64,000 nt of DNA, from NCBI RefSeq assembly GCF_004000925.1, contig NZ_BIME01000001.1:62001-126000 (forward strand), in the 5' to 3' direction. The stretch comes from Paenibacillus illinoisensis NBRC 15959. Its GTDB lineage: Bacteria; Bacillota; Bacilli; Paenibacillales; Paenibacillaceae. Both the position numbers and the translations under genes were made by a program. The notes under the pieces are model-generated. The model searched no databases. It was not told where the DNA came from and saw nothing but the letters and a program-made list of their open reading frames with translations. Below, one piece after another: positions 27,269 through 35,096 of the stretch. The stretch's first letter is position 1, and each line of letters starts with the position of its first letter.

Positions 27269-27297
27269 ACAATAACAAACACTTTTAAAAAAATCAA
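27269..27297 (-). promoter_or_regulatory. Predicted sigma-A promoter of the spermidine operon
   Basis: On the minus strand TTGATT (27292-27297) and TATTGT (27269-27274) are separated by 17 nt, giving a transcription start near 27262 and a 5' leader of about 500 nt. Motif match only. Confidence 0.5.
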
Positions 27298-27344
27298 GGG
27301 ATAACTCAAAAAAACTTTTTTCCTCATTCTGGTCAGAGGATCCT

Positions 27345-27635
27345 TTAATCAGATATGGTTTTTCGTTTTAGCTTTCCGAGCGGGTTAATGACATCCATTA
27401 TGGTTTTCTCTTCTGCTCTGATGCTTACTTGTAGTTTGCACAATGTAACAGGAACATATGAATGATCATCTTCTTCACTGTAGAAAGAACAATTTTATAA
27501 GGTCACGAACCATGTTCGCAAAAGTTGTAAGTCCTTTCTGCATTCCCGGATACAATAAGTTATTTATGGAATCAAGTTTACCAACAGACATTAGTATAGT
27601 TACTAAAGTTATTGAAACTTTACACCTTTACCCAT
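27345..27635 (-). pseudogene. Decayed small gene with two compensating frame changes
   Basis: The frame opened by an ATG at 27635 (behind GGGAG at 8 nt) stops after eight codons. A second frame then runs open for about 47 codons (VSITLVTILMSVGKLDSINN onward, ending IKLFFLQ) and the original frame resumes with EDDHSYVPVTLCKLQVSIRA and ends GKLKRKTISD at 27345. Read together they give about 96 residues of protein-like sequence. I do not recognise the family. Chance open frames remain possible. Confidence 0.35.
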
Positions 27636-27695
27636 TTATATTGTTCTCCCTTTTCTTTGTACTTATTTACTATAGAAATTATTGAAGTTTATGGT

Positions 27696-28046
27696 TTATT
27701 CTTCTCTCTCAATCTTGCCCGCTATAATTTGAGGTGGATCAGATTGCATGACATGATAAAACCCTTCTTCATTTACTTTGGGAGTAATTTTAACTTTGTC
27801 CCCTACTTCAAGCTGCTCAAGGAGCTCAGAATCTTCAACAATATAATGGATTAGGGTGACCTTTTTTTCTCTAAGATCGCCAAAAGGTTGATTCGCATCT
27901 TCTCTAGATATATTTTCCGCTACAAGAATTCGATCTTCTTCCTTCTGAAGAATGTAATCCCCAACTTCACTTGTCGAGAATACTTGGCATCCACTAAGTG
28001 CATATAGAAGAACGAGTAGCGTCACACCTATGACCGATATTCTCAA
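27696..28046 (-). CDS. DUF3221-type lipoprotein
   Basis: A 116-residue secreted lipoprotein. The signal peptide ends at LSGC with lipidated Cys20. The mature part (GDYILQKEEDRILVAENISRE, then a small beta domain ending GKIEREE) resembles the YobA-like DUF3221 family, whose function is unknown. Start is TTG at 28046 behind GAGGAGG. It is upstream of the spermidine leader on the same strand but about 790 bp away, so not cotranscribed. Confidence 0.7.
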   Translation of the reverse strand: MRISVIGVTLLVLLYALSGCQVFSTSEVGDYILQKEEDRILVAENISREDANQPFGDLREKKVTLIHYIVEDSELLEQLEVGDKVKITPKVNEEGFYHVMQSDPPQIIAGKIEREE

Positions 28047-28132
28047 TTATATTCCTCCTCACAACACAGCTACCTCCTATATTAGACGTTTGGATTAAAA
28101 CGTTTGTTGCTTCTTCATCTAACATCCATTAA

Positions 28133-28158
28133 CAAAAAAAGCCGCGATATGCGGCTTT
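28133..28158 (-). terminator. Terminator of the SDR gene
   Basis: On the minus strand AAAGCCGC and GCGGCTTT with a 5-nt loop are followed by seven T, directly after the SDR stop codon. Confidence 0.85.
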
Positions 28159-28164
28159 AATGAG

Positions 28165-28878
28165 TTACCAAGGAAGCTGACTATCCATATAGTAGAAGCT
28201 GCCTGTTGGACCGTCTTCAGACAAGGTAGCCAGACGCACAGCCGTTTTGGCACCTTCCTCTGGGGATAGCTCTGCCTTTTCTCCGCCCATTTGTGTTTTA
28301 ACCAAACCGGGATGTACGGAATTCACTTTAAGATTCGTTCCTTGCGCTTTTTGAGCCCAATATGCTGTCAGCATGTTTAATGCTGCCTTGGATGCAGAAT
28401 ATGCAGGTGTGGCAATCCGCTGCGCAAGCTCATTGGTCAGCAGAAATTGTATGGAACCGAGAGCACTGCTCTGATTAACAATTCGACCAGCCTCACTTTT
28501 CAGAAGCAGAGGCATTAATGATTCTGTGAGATGATAAGGACCGAATGTATTGACCTCAAACGTATCACGCAGTGCATCGCCTTCGTAATCCTCTTTTTCA
28601 GCCCACACCCCTGCATTATTGACCAGGATATCCAATCGACCATACGTGTCACTAATCCATCTGGTTACCTTCGCAGTATGCTCCGGGTTTGTCACATTCA
28701 GCTCCACACCCACGGCTTCGATGCCTTTCTTGCTTAGTTGGTTTGCTGTTTCATCAGCTATTGCTTGATTGCGTGCGGCTACCAAAACCGTAATGCCTAA
28801 TTCCCCGAGCTGTCTTGCAACCTCATACCCAATTCCTTTATTTGCTCCAGTTATCAATGCAATTTTATTGTTTGTCAT
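28165..28878 (-). CDS. Short-chain dehydrogenase/reductase
   Basis: A 237-residue classical SDR. The cofactor motif TGANKGIGYEV lies at residues 10-20, LVNNAG near 86, catalytic Ser in NQSSALGS and Tyr-Lys in YSASK near 162-166. The ARN after beta-2 suggests NADPH. The sequence follows the carbonyl-reductase-like SDRs often found in Bacillota next to TetR or MarR regulators. Here a truncated flavodoxin-fold reductase gene and a TetR gene precede it on the same strand. Substrate unknown. Confidence 0.88.
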   Translation of the reverse strand: MTNNKIALITGANKGIGYEVARQLGELGITVLVAARNQAIADETANQLSKKGIEAVGVELNVTNPEHTAKVTRWISDTYGRLDILVNNAGVWAEKEDYEGDALRDTFEVNTFGPYHLTESLMPLLLKSEAGRIVNQSSALGSIQFLLTNELAQRIATPAYSASKAALNMLTAYWAQKAQGTNLKVNSVHPGLVKTQMGGEKAELSPEEGAKTAVRLATLSEDGPTGSFYYMDSQLPW

Positions 28879-28904
28879 TTTTTGTTCCTCCTCAGATTTT
28901 ATGA

Positions 28905-29108
28905 TTATTTGTTAATGGTGATCAAACCTGATGTTTGCACATGTTTTACACTTCTTAGATGATCCACGTAAGCCTCTTGGCTAATGGCGATCTGCTCATC
29001 CGTGATATGATTGGTGTTATGGATAGCAACTGGCGGCAGATAATGGGCACCGACGTAGTTGGCGAGCGCCTCCATTGGTTTTGCAATATCCCGAATTGTA
29101 AACAGAAT
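28905..29108 (-). pseudogene. C-terminal remnant of an NAD(P)H oxidoreductase (flavodoxin fold)
   Basis: About 67 codons upstream of the SDR encode FTIRDIAKPMEALANYVGAH, then YLPPVAIHNTNHITDEQI and a C-terminal helix, which fits the end of MdaB/KefF-type NAD(P)H:quinone oxidoreductases (normally about 190 residues). The N-terminal flavin-binding part is missing. A ribosome site AAGGAGTG (29113-29120) remains 4-5 nt in front of the fragment, so an internal deletion has joined the old promoter and site to the 3' end. A TetR operator-like palindrome lies just upstream. Confidence 0.7.
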
Positions 29109-29130
29109 TAAACACTCCTTAATTTTTATA

Positions 29131-29147
29131 TGAGAATGATCGTTCTA
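29131..29147. promoter_or_regulatory. Operator-like palindrome before the SDR operon
   Basis: AGAATGATCGTTCT (29133-29146) is palindromic except for one base pair. Its TGAGAA-GAT and ATCGTTCT halves recur as the inverted repeat upstream of the tetR gene (29955-29996), so it is a likely binding site for that regulator. Confidence 0.55.
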
Positions 29148-29274
29148 AAAACGGTGCACAAGAATGCTCTGTATTTGGTTAAGGCAGGAGCTGGCTCCTG
29201 CACTTAACTATCCGCCATTGCTTTTATTGAGTATGACCATTCTAAATATCACGTCAAGACGACACCACTTCATC

Positions 29275-29853
29275 TTATTTTTCTAACAAAAGCATGCTCA
29301 TTGTGGAAATACGCTCTAGCTTTTCCTTAGGCACTGATGTCCGGGCCATTACCCTGATCCCGATTAAAGCATTATGCAAGTACTCCGCTAATTCTTGCGC
29401 GCCATACTGGCTTGAGAACTCCCCATTTTCTTGCCCCCAGGTGACGATCTCCACAAGAAGATGCTCCATTTTTTCAAAGGCCCCAACCGCTTTGGCATCT
29501 ACAGCTTCATCCCGGCAAGCCATTTCCACTGCAGAATTGACAAACATGCATCCAGATGGCTCGCCCTCTTCAGTGCTGCTCATATAATCAAAGATAAAAT
29601 GAAGAGCTTCCTTGGCTGTTTTGGCTTGCTTGACGCCTGCTGACATTTTGGCATCGGTACGATTACCGAACCGTTCCATTGCTTTGAAGAACAAGGTACG
29701 TTTATCGGTGAACGTATCATAAATGCTTCTGCGATGAATACCCATGTGCTCAACGAGATCACTCATTGACGTTTTCTCATATCCCTGCTCCCAGAACAGC
29801 TTCATGGCTTTATCTAAAACTTCATTTTCCTCAAATTCTTTGCTTCTCGCCAT
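29275..29853 (-). CDS. TetR-family transcriptional regulator
   Basis: A 192-residue regulator. The N-terminal helix-turn-helix (about 25-50: TSMSDLVEHMGIHRRSIYDTF) and the following Lys-Arg-Leu-Phe segment are typical of TetR proteins, and the C-terminal two thirds are the helical ligand domain (TetR_C_11-like, with EGEPSGCMFVNSAVE). It probably represses the adjacent SDR operon and itself through the shared GAACGAT/ATCGTTC sites. A GAAGGGGGG site precedes the ATG. Confidence 0.88.
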   Translation of the reverse strand: MARSKEFEENEVLDKAMKLFWEQGYEKTSMSDLVEHMGIHRRSIYDTFTDKRTLFFKAMERFGNRTDAKMSAGVKQAKTAKEALHFIFDYMSSTEEGEPSGCMFVNSAVEMACRDEAVDAKAVGAFEKMEHLLVEIVTWGQENGEFSSQYGAQELAEYLHNALIGIRVMARTSVPKEKLERISTMSMLLLEK

Positions 29854-30150
29854 CTCAGGTTCCCCCCTTCACCAATTGTAATGTGTTTATAACGATTTAA
29901 AGAATATTCTACAGATGCTCATAGGTTTTTTCCTGTAAAATCATCCTAACAGAATGAGAACGATCAGTAAAGAATTATTTTTACCAATCGTTCTCATATT
30001 TCGTTTTCGCTTATTCCCTTGTCTTTTCAAGCCATTTATAGATTAATCGCCCTGATCACAATTTCATTTATTTACTGCTCATTAACATTCATGAAGATGT
30101 TACTTTATGGTTTGCCCAAACAGACATGCGTTTAATAGTGATCAAAACTA
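29854..30150. other. Intergenic region with tetR promoter; no gene
   Basis: Apart from the inverted repeat at 29955-29996 I see no coding frame or structured RNA here. The right end adjoins a truncated hydrolase gene, so part of this stretch may be the scar of a deletion. Confidence 0.5.
29955..29996. promoter_or_regulatory. TetR operator-like inverted repeat
   Basis: TGAGAACGAT (29955-29964) and ATCGTTCTCA (29987-29996) are perfect 10-bp inverted copies separated by 22 bp. They match the palindrome before the SDR operon, which supports autoregulation by the TetR protein. Confidence 0.6.
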
Positions 30151-30714
30151 GCATCTCGGTATATGTCACGTCATAACGGCCACGGTATTAAGAGACTTCT
30201 TCTGGCAGGAGCAGCTACTCCCGTTTTTACCCGCCGGTCTGGTATGGAGTATGGGATGGAGCCTGACGAAGTAACAGCGCAGTTAATACATGCTACCTAT
30301 GAGAACAGACCTGCCATGCTCAACAAATTCGGTTTGAAATTTACCAAAACAAAATCAAATCCGGGTATGCTGGTGTGGCTGGAATCGCTCTGTTATCAGG
30401 CATCACACCATGGTACGATTAAAGCTGCGGCTTCATTACGAGATGAGGATCTTCGTGAAGACCTGGCTGCAATACAAATCCCAACGGTTGTGTTCCACGG
30501 ACAAAAAAACAAAATTGTTGAGCCTGAGTTGGGAGAACTAACCTCACAGAGCATTGCGGGTTCCCGCATCGTGAGATTTGAAGATAGTGGTCATGCCATG
30601 CTATTCGATGAACCGGAGAAATTCAACGAAGAATTGTTAACCTTCCTTGATGGAATGAAAATGGAGTATGATCTGTTGAATTCTGTAGAACCGCAGCGCA
30701 GCTTGTATCGATGA
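30151..30714 (+). pseudogene. Truncated alpha/beta hydrolase
   Basis: About 187 codons encode the C-terminal part of an alpha/beta hydrolase: a lid region (GMEYGMEPDEVTAQLIHATY) and the end of the fold with IPTVVFHGQKNKIV and the catalytic-His region RFEDSGHAMLF. The N-terminal part with the oxyanion loop and the Ser nucleophile elbow is absent. The catalytic acid position, normally HGxxD, reads HGQKN. The ATG at 30163 is internal to the family alignment (RYMSRH) and has no ribosome site. Nonfunctional as an esterase. Confidence 0.75.
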
Positions 30715-30733
30715 CATCGAAGGAGCCTCATTT

Positions 30734-30777
30734 AGAACCTTTTGGTTGAGTACAACCAAGGGGTTCTTTCTTTTTCT
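30734..30777 (+). terminator. Terminator after the hydrolase remnant
   Basis: AGAACC and GGTTCT enclose a second stem GGTTG/CAACC and are followed by TTCTTTTT. Confidence 0.75.
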
Positions 30778-31158
30778 AATGTATGGCTATACAAAGCTTA
30801 ACTCTTATCACATGGTTAATTCATTATTACTACATAAACGTTAGCTGATTTTTTCCATATTAATTTCAGAGGATTTAACTGCGAATCATTCAATCTTCTC
30901 AGAAAAAGTGCTTGTGTTTTTCTTAAGGATCGTGAACTTTTTAAAACAACGAGGGTGAGCAGATATGAACACTTAGGTAGGTAGAAGCAAAGTACGTAGA
31001 AAGCTTTTATTATTGTGAATTTTTCATATGTTTAAATATTGTAACTAGGGATAAATTTAAACCTTTACTTCGTGGTTTCAAACCTTTTGCCATGAATTTT
31101 GTTCATTTATTGAAATAGTTGATGGTTCGAAAAAATTAGAAATTGGAGGATCTCTCTA
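30778..31158. other. Intergenic region, nothing recognisable
   Basis: An AT-rich stretch of about 380 bp. A ribosome-site-like GAGGGTG is followed by an ATG at about 30964 that stops after three codons, perhaps another gene remnant. Nothing else can be supported. Confidence 0.4.
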
Positions 31159-31346
31159 ATGAATAGACGTTATTATGGCATTTTCTCTGTTGTGATGACT
31201 GTGCTCTTGCTTCAATCTGCTTGTGCAGCATCCGGTGGAGAATCGATGAATGAAATTAACCAAACAAATCATTCAAGCAGCAAGCCATAACGTATTTCTT
31301 CACAAAGAACAAAGAAGGTAATTGGCTTATCGAAAACATTGATTAG
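31159..31346 (+). pseudogene. Remnant of a small lipoprotein gene
   Basis: A proper start (GGAGGA, 8 nt, ATG at 31159) opens a lipoprotein signal peptide ending at LQSAC (Cys near residue 23), but the frame stops at 31288-31290 after 43 codons. In another frame the next 19 codons read TYFFTKNKEGNWLIENID and end at 31344-31346, a typical C-terminal end of an NTF2-like or DUF-type lipoprotein. The two ends appear fused by an internal deletion that also broke the frame. The 43-residue peptide might still be made. Confidence 0.5.
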
Positions 31347-31387
31347 ATTAGCACTTGATTAGGAAGTTCATATGACTTTGAATAAAA

Positions 31388-31421
31388 ACATGAAGCAGCT
31401 GACACTGCAGCTGCTTCATGT
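31388..31421 (-). terminator. 14-bp perfect hairpin
   Basis: ACATGAAGCAGCTG and its exact complement flank a 6-nt loop. A T-run follows only on the minus strand, although no minus-strand gene lies directly upstream; on the plus strand it closes the lipoprotein remnant. Confidence 0.5.
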
Positions 31422-31512
31422 CCGAAATGAACTTTAATCGGATAATAATATTTTTTTAAATGCTACCTTTCCACAGTTTTCTTTTCGCCACTACATTGCT
31501 TAATAGAAGGAG

Positions 31513-31828
31513 TTGGAAAAAATTAAAGAAATCATCACAGCGCTAATCAGTCTAGTTTTACTAACCCTTATAGCATGGAAGCAAATACATCAATTAAAAA
31601 AAAAGTTCACCGAAGCAAATTATTGGAATGATTATTACTTACGGTTTGGCAATCTACGTCGCATTTGTTTCTATATACCTAGGTGGGAATTGGATTGCAG
31701 ACCTAATGCCGACAAAAATCCTTAGCGTTGTAATGTTTGTTCTTGTTGTAATCACGACACTCTCCCTGCTGCAATTCTGTGTAGGTAAGATTTTGTACAA
31801 AATAACAAATGGAGTTTGGGGTTCTTAA
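31513..31828 (+). pseudogene. Three-helix membrane protein broken at a poly-A run
   Basis: The first frame (KEIITALISLVLLTLIAW, one helix) and a second frame from about 31604 (MIITYGLAIYVAFVSIYLGG and SVVMFVLVVITTLSLLQF, two helices) belong together. Removing one A from the A9 run at 31596-31604 joins them into about 104 residues reading through KKSSPKQIIGM without a stop. A terminator follows. The start is uncertain: TTG at 31513 touches the GAAGGAG site. A sequencing error, phase variation or decay could explain the extra A. Family not recognised. Confidence 0.55.
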
Positions 31829-31850
31829 TAATCAAATGCCTATAAAATTT

Positions 31851-31883
31851 AAAAGCAGCCGATCGCACGGATCGACTGCTTTT
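31851..31883. terminator. Bidirectional terminator before the PuuD-like gene
   Basis: AAAAGCAG/CTGCTTTT with an inner GATC/GATC pairing, flanked by T-runs on both sides, separates the convergent membrane gene and the amidotransferase gene. Confidence 0.8.
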
Positions 31884-31890
31884 ACTATTT

Positions 31891-32640
31891 TTATGCTGTT
31901 ATCTCGTCAATATCGATATCATAACCAATGAATGTACAAGAACGAACAAAAGCTGAAAATAACTTTTGGCTAGATGAATCCACTGTGTAGCTGTATTCCG
32001 GATGCCATTGCACTGCAAGTACAAATTTTTGGTTGGGCATAACCACAGATTCAACAATTCCATCCTCAGCGACTGCAGCTGCTTGTAACTTATCCGAGAG
32101 CGTCTTAATTCCTTGATGATGGTAACTGTTCACTTTCATCGTATCTGCTTGAATAATGTCATGCAGCAAATTACCTTTTTCAATATGTACATCGTGTACC
32201 AGATTCGTATAGGGTGGGCTTTGCTTATGATTAACCGTATTGCTTACTTGAAGCTGTGTAGGAATATCCTGATACAAAGATCCACCCAGTATCACGTTAA
32301 ACAGCTGTAATCCCCGGCATATGCCGAAGGCGGGCTTATCAAGTTCAATTACTTTCTGAAATAGCAAGGACTCCATCATATCGCGTTCCATACATAACTC
32401 CCCGCAGGTATCCTCTGCTTTTTCATGATAAAGCTCTGGATTAATGTCATGTCCGCCCGTGAACAAGAACCCGTCAAACTCATTCGCCAAAGTTGCAATT
32501 ATTTCTAGATTCGTTGTCAACGGCAGCATCACTGGAATTCCGCCCGCACTCTCGATTGCGTTCATATAATCTGGAAGTATCCAGTAACTTTTTTTGTTGG
32601 AATCATACAGCGGCAGGACTCCGATCATGGGCTTCTTCAT
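31891..32640 (-). CDS. Class I glutamine amidotransferase-like hydrolase, PuuD type
   Basis: A 249-residue enzyme of the peptidase C26 family. The nucleophile Cys lies in PAFGICRGLQLFNVILGG, with the catalytic His and Glu in QWHPEYS near the C-terminus, and the FDGFLFTGGHDINPELY block is typical of gamma-glutamyl-gamma-aminobutyrate hydrolases. PuuD releases GABA from gamma-glutamyl-GABA in putrescine catabolism. The start at 32640 follows AGGAGG at 7 nt; the longer form lacks one. It stands alone here without other puu genes, so the exact substrate is inferred. Confidence 0.85.
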   Translation of the reverse strand: MKKPMIGVLPLYDSNKKSYWILPDYMNAIESAGGIPVMLPLTTNLEIIATLANEFDGFLFTGGHDINPELYHEKAEDTCGELCMERDMMESLLFQKVIELDKPAFGICRGLQLFNVILGGSLYQDIPTQLQVSNTVNHKQSPPYTNLVHDVHIEKGNLLHDIIQADTMKVNSYHHQGIKTLSDKLQAAAVAEDGIVESVVMPNQKFVLAVQWHPEYSYTVDSSSQKLFSAFVRSCTFIGYDIDIDEITA

Positions 32641-32887
32641 TTGTTTACCTCCTAATGGGGTCATTTTCATGTCAATCGCTATGTGAGAAAACGGAAATCT
32701 TTTCATTCATTTTATCATTTCTCCTGATATACAAACTCACCAAATTATTGCATTATCCTACCCTTTGCCTATCTTAATCCTGCATACCTTATACAGATTT
32801 AGCTTCACTGGTAAACAATCCAATATGTTATTTATAGAATATCCCGGGTAATGATTAATCAAGATTCCGAACTTGGGAGGGATAGGA

Positions 32888-33577
32888 ATGTTCTTGGAGT
32901 TAAGCATCAAACTAGTCATTAGCTTTTTCGGCCTGTGGGCCATCGCCTTTATTACCGGCAGAAAAACGCTAAGCCAACTTACACCGCTCGATTTCCTATC
33001 CTCGTTGGTGCTCAGTGAGATTGTGGGAAATACGCTGTATGATGATGAGATCAAGGTATCTCATCTATTATTCGCATTAGCACTCTGGACTGCACTCTCT
33101 TACCTTTTCGAGAAAGCCACAACAAGATTTGTGAAGTTCGGATATGTCGCGGAAGGACGAGTCGTGCTCTTAATTGATAATGGTGAAGTCAATCAAGGCT
33201 TGTTAAAAAAATACGATATTGAATTTAAGCAGCTGCTCTCCATGCTTCGTAAACAGAATGTATTTTCTATTCAGGAAGTGAAATACGCCATCCTCGAAAC
33301 GGATGGATCGTTATCCGTGCTTCGCAAGCCCGAGTACGAACCTCCTACCGCAGAAGATATGGGTATGGAGACATCACCTGATCGTTTTGCGGTAACCGTA
33401 ATTGATAAAGGAGAGCTGCTTAAGAAGTCCATGAAAGGTAAAAATATCGATATGGAGATGGTCAGGGTAGAAATTCAGAAGCAGGGCTATGACAATATAA
33501 AGGATATCGCCTATGCAGAATATGGTGACGACGGAGAACTCTACATTATTCCGAAAAGTAAAAGCGGAAAAGGTTAA
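32888..33577 (+). CDS. DUF421 (YetF-like) membrane protein
   Basis: A 229-residue protein with three N-terminal membrane segments (to about residue 80) and a soluble C-terminal DUF421 domain of two parts (AEGRVVLLIDNGEVNQGLLKK and FSIQEVKYAILETDGSLSVL). YetF-type paralogues in Bacillus take part in spore germination or envelope functions. The ATG at 32888 is chosen because GGGAGG lies 7 nt upstream, over an in-frame TTG at 32873. Single gene between two terminators. Confidence 0.85.
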   Translation: MFLELSIKLVISFFGLWAIAFITGRKTLSQLTPLDFLSSLVLSEIVGNTLYDDEIKVSHLLFALALWTALSYLFEKATTRFVKFGYVAEGRVVLLIDNGEVNQGLLKKYDIEFKQLLSMLRKQNVFSIQEVKYAILETDGSLSVLRKPEYEPPTAEDMGMETSPDRFAVTVIDKGELLKKSMKGKNIDMEMVRVEIQKQGYDNIKDIAYAEYGDDGELYIIPKSKSGKG

Positions 33578-33608
33578 TTCAACCAATCTTTGGTCCATTA
33601 TAAATATA

Positions 33609-33646
33609 AAGACCAGGTAAATGGTACGCCCATTTACCTGGTCTTA
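33609..33646. terminator. Bidirectional terminator between DUF421 and MFS genes
   Basis: A perfect 13-bp stem GACCAGGTAAATG / CATTTACCTGGTC with a 7-nt loop, followed by TTATTT. Confidence 0.82.
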
Positions 33647-33662
33647 TTTGGTACTCATGGAT

Positions 33663-34862
33663 CTACGCAGCATTTGAAGTGGTCGCTTCATCCGCATTCA
33701 ACTGAATGGACCGCTGGCATATTTTTGTAATTGCAAAAGCCAGCAAAGCTAATACCACGGCTACCGGCGGGACCCATGCCACACCGCCAAGGTTAACGGC
33801 AAGTCCACCGACCCCAGAACCGAGAGCAATACCCACATTAGCCGCCACAGGCAGCAGTGTGGATGCAAAAGCTTTGGATTCCGGTGCAATTGATCCAGAT
33901 ACATCAAACAGATATAACTGGGATGCTGCGCTCATTGACGACGACAGACAGCCGATCAGGAGCAGGAACGTCAAACCAAGCCACAGATTGGATACAGCGA
34001 AACTCAGTCCGAGGAAAATAACCGCTTGGATGACGAAAAGCCACTTAAGTTTGCGTAGAAAATCACCCTTTGCTATTTTGGCACCGATCCAATTGCTCAG
34101 AATACTGCATGCCCCATAGATCAGGAGTATAGCGCTAATCCAACGTACGGGCACCCCCATAGACTCACTGAGAAGCGGTGTAATATAAGTGAAAGTAACG
34201 AAGATACAGCTGTTGCCCAGCACGGGGATTAGGCAGGCTAACAAAATGCGAGGCTTCATAAAGAGAGCCATCTGATCACCAAATGAACCGGTAACGGTAG
34301 TCGTGCGGCGTGGTAGGATTCGGAACATGAAAACAAACGGCACGACACCGATGCAAGCAGTAACTACGAATGTCATGGACCAGGACAGATGCTGTCCAAT
34401 AAAAGTACCAAGCGGCACACCTAGAACATTCGCGATGGAAAACCCGCCCAAAATCCAAGCGATGGCTTCCCCTCTCCGCTCCCGATGAACGGCGTCGTTT
34501 GCGATAGAGATCGAAAGCGATATCGTAAGTCCGCAAGCAACGGCCGAAACGATGCGAATAGCCATCAATGAAGGGAACGTTGTTGAGAACACGGTTAATA
34601 CATTCAACACAAGCACAATGGCGAATCCAATTAAGATGGAGCTTCTTCTGGATATTTTGGCCAAGGATGCCACGGCGAATGGTGTCCCCACGGCATAAGC
34701 AATAGCGAATCCGGACACTAGGGCACCAGCAGCAGCGAGAGATACTTTCATATAACTCTCAATTTCTTTCAACACACCCACAATGACATACTCGGTTGTT
34801 CCGAGTACAAAGCTGACGAGCGTAAGCGTTAAAATAAGTAGATTTTCTCTAGTTCTGGTCAT
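33663..34862 (-). CDS. MFS transporter, AraJ/YdhP-like (DHA1)
   Basis: A 399-residue transporter with 12 predicted helices. The TTEYVIVGVLKEIES motif in helix 1 and GEAIAWILGGFSIANVLGVPLG are typical of the DHA1 group of AraJ/YdhP/Cml-type exporters, which export drugs, purine nucleosides or sugars. The start is uncertain: the ATG at 34862 has only AAAGGA at 15 nt, and an in-frame ATG at 34949 would add 29 residues that resemble nothing. It is divergent from an AraC regulator at 35097. Confidence 0.8.
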   Translation of the reverse strand: MTRTRENLLILTLTLVSFVLGTTEYVIVGVLKEIESYMKVSLAAAGALVSGFAIAYAVGTPFAVASLAKISRRSSILIGFAIVLVLNVLTVFSTTFPSLMAIRIVSAVACGLTISLSISIANDAVHRERRGEAIAWILGGFSIANVLGVPLGTFIGQHLSWSMTFVVTACIGVVPFVFMFRILPRRTTTVTGSFGDQMALFMKPRILLACLIPVLGNSCIFVTFTYITPLLSESMGVPVRWISAILLIYGACSILSNWIGAKIAKGDFLRKLKWLFVIQAVIFLGLSFAVSNLWLGLTFLLLIGCLSSSMSAASQLYLFDVSGSIAPESKAFASTLLPVAANVGIALGSGVGGLAVNLGGVAWVPPVAVVLALLAFAITKICQRSIQLNADEATTSNAA

Positions 34863-34995
34863 CAATTTAATTTCACTAATCCTTTCTAATGTTGCAAGCG
34901 CTTCAATTCTTAAGACAGCTCCTACTCTATGTATTTTCTGCTTTCCCATCCCTTCGATTTCGATATATAGTACATATTGGATAGTGAAATTGTAC

Positions 34996-35013
34996 TGTCA
35001 GACGTGTCAGACG
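34996..35013. promoter_or_regulatory. Tandem 9-bp repeat in the MFS/AraC divergent promoter region
   Basis: TGTCAGACG occurs twice in direct succession. AraC-type regulators commonly bind direct repeats in divergent promoter regions, so this is a candidate operator for the protein encoded at 35097. Confidence 0.4.
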
Positions 35014-35096
35014 ACAATCAAGGTTGTTGTGGATTTGATTCAAAACATGATGTATGTTGTCATTTTTCATCATAGAACCTCGAAGGGAAGACATAG

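Noticed and set aside
27458..27685. 75-codon open frame on the plus strand upstream of the DUF3221 lipoprotein
   Set aside because: No convincing ribosome site, and it lies opposite a more protein-like decayed frame on the minus strand.
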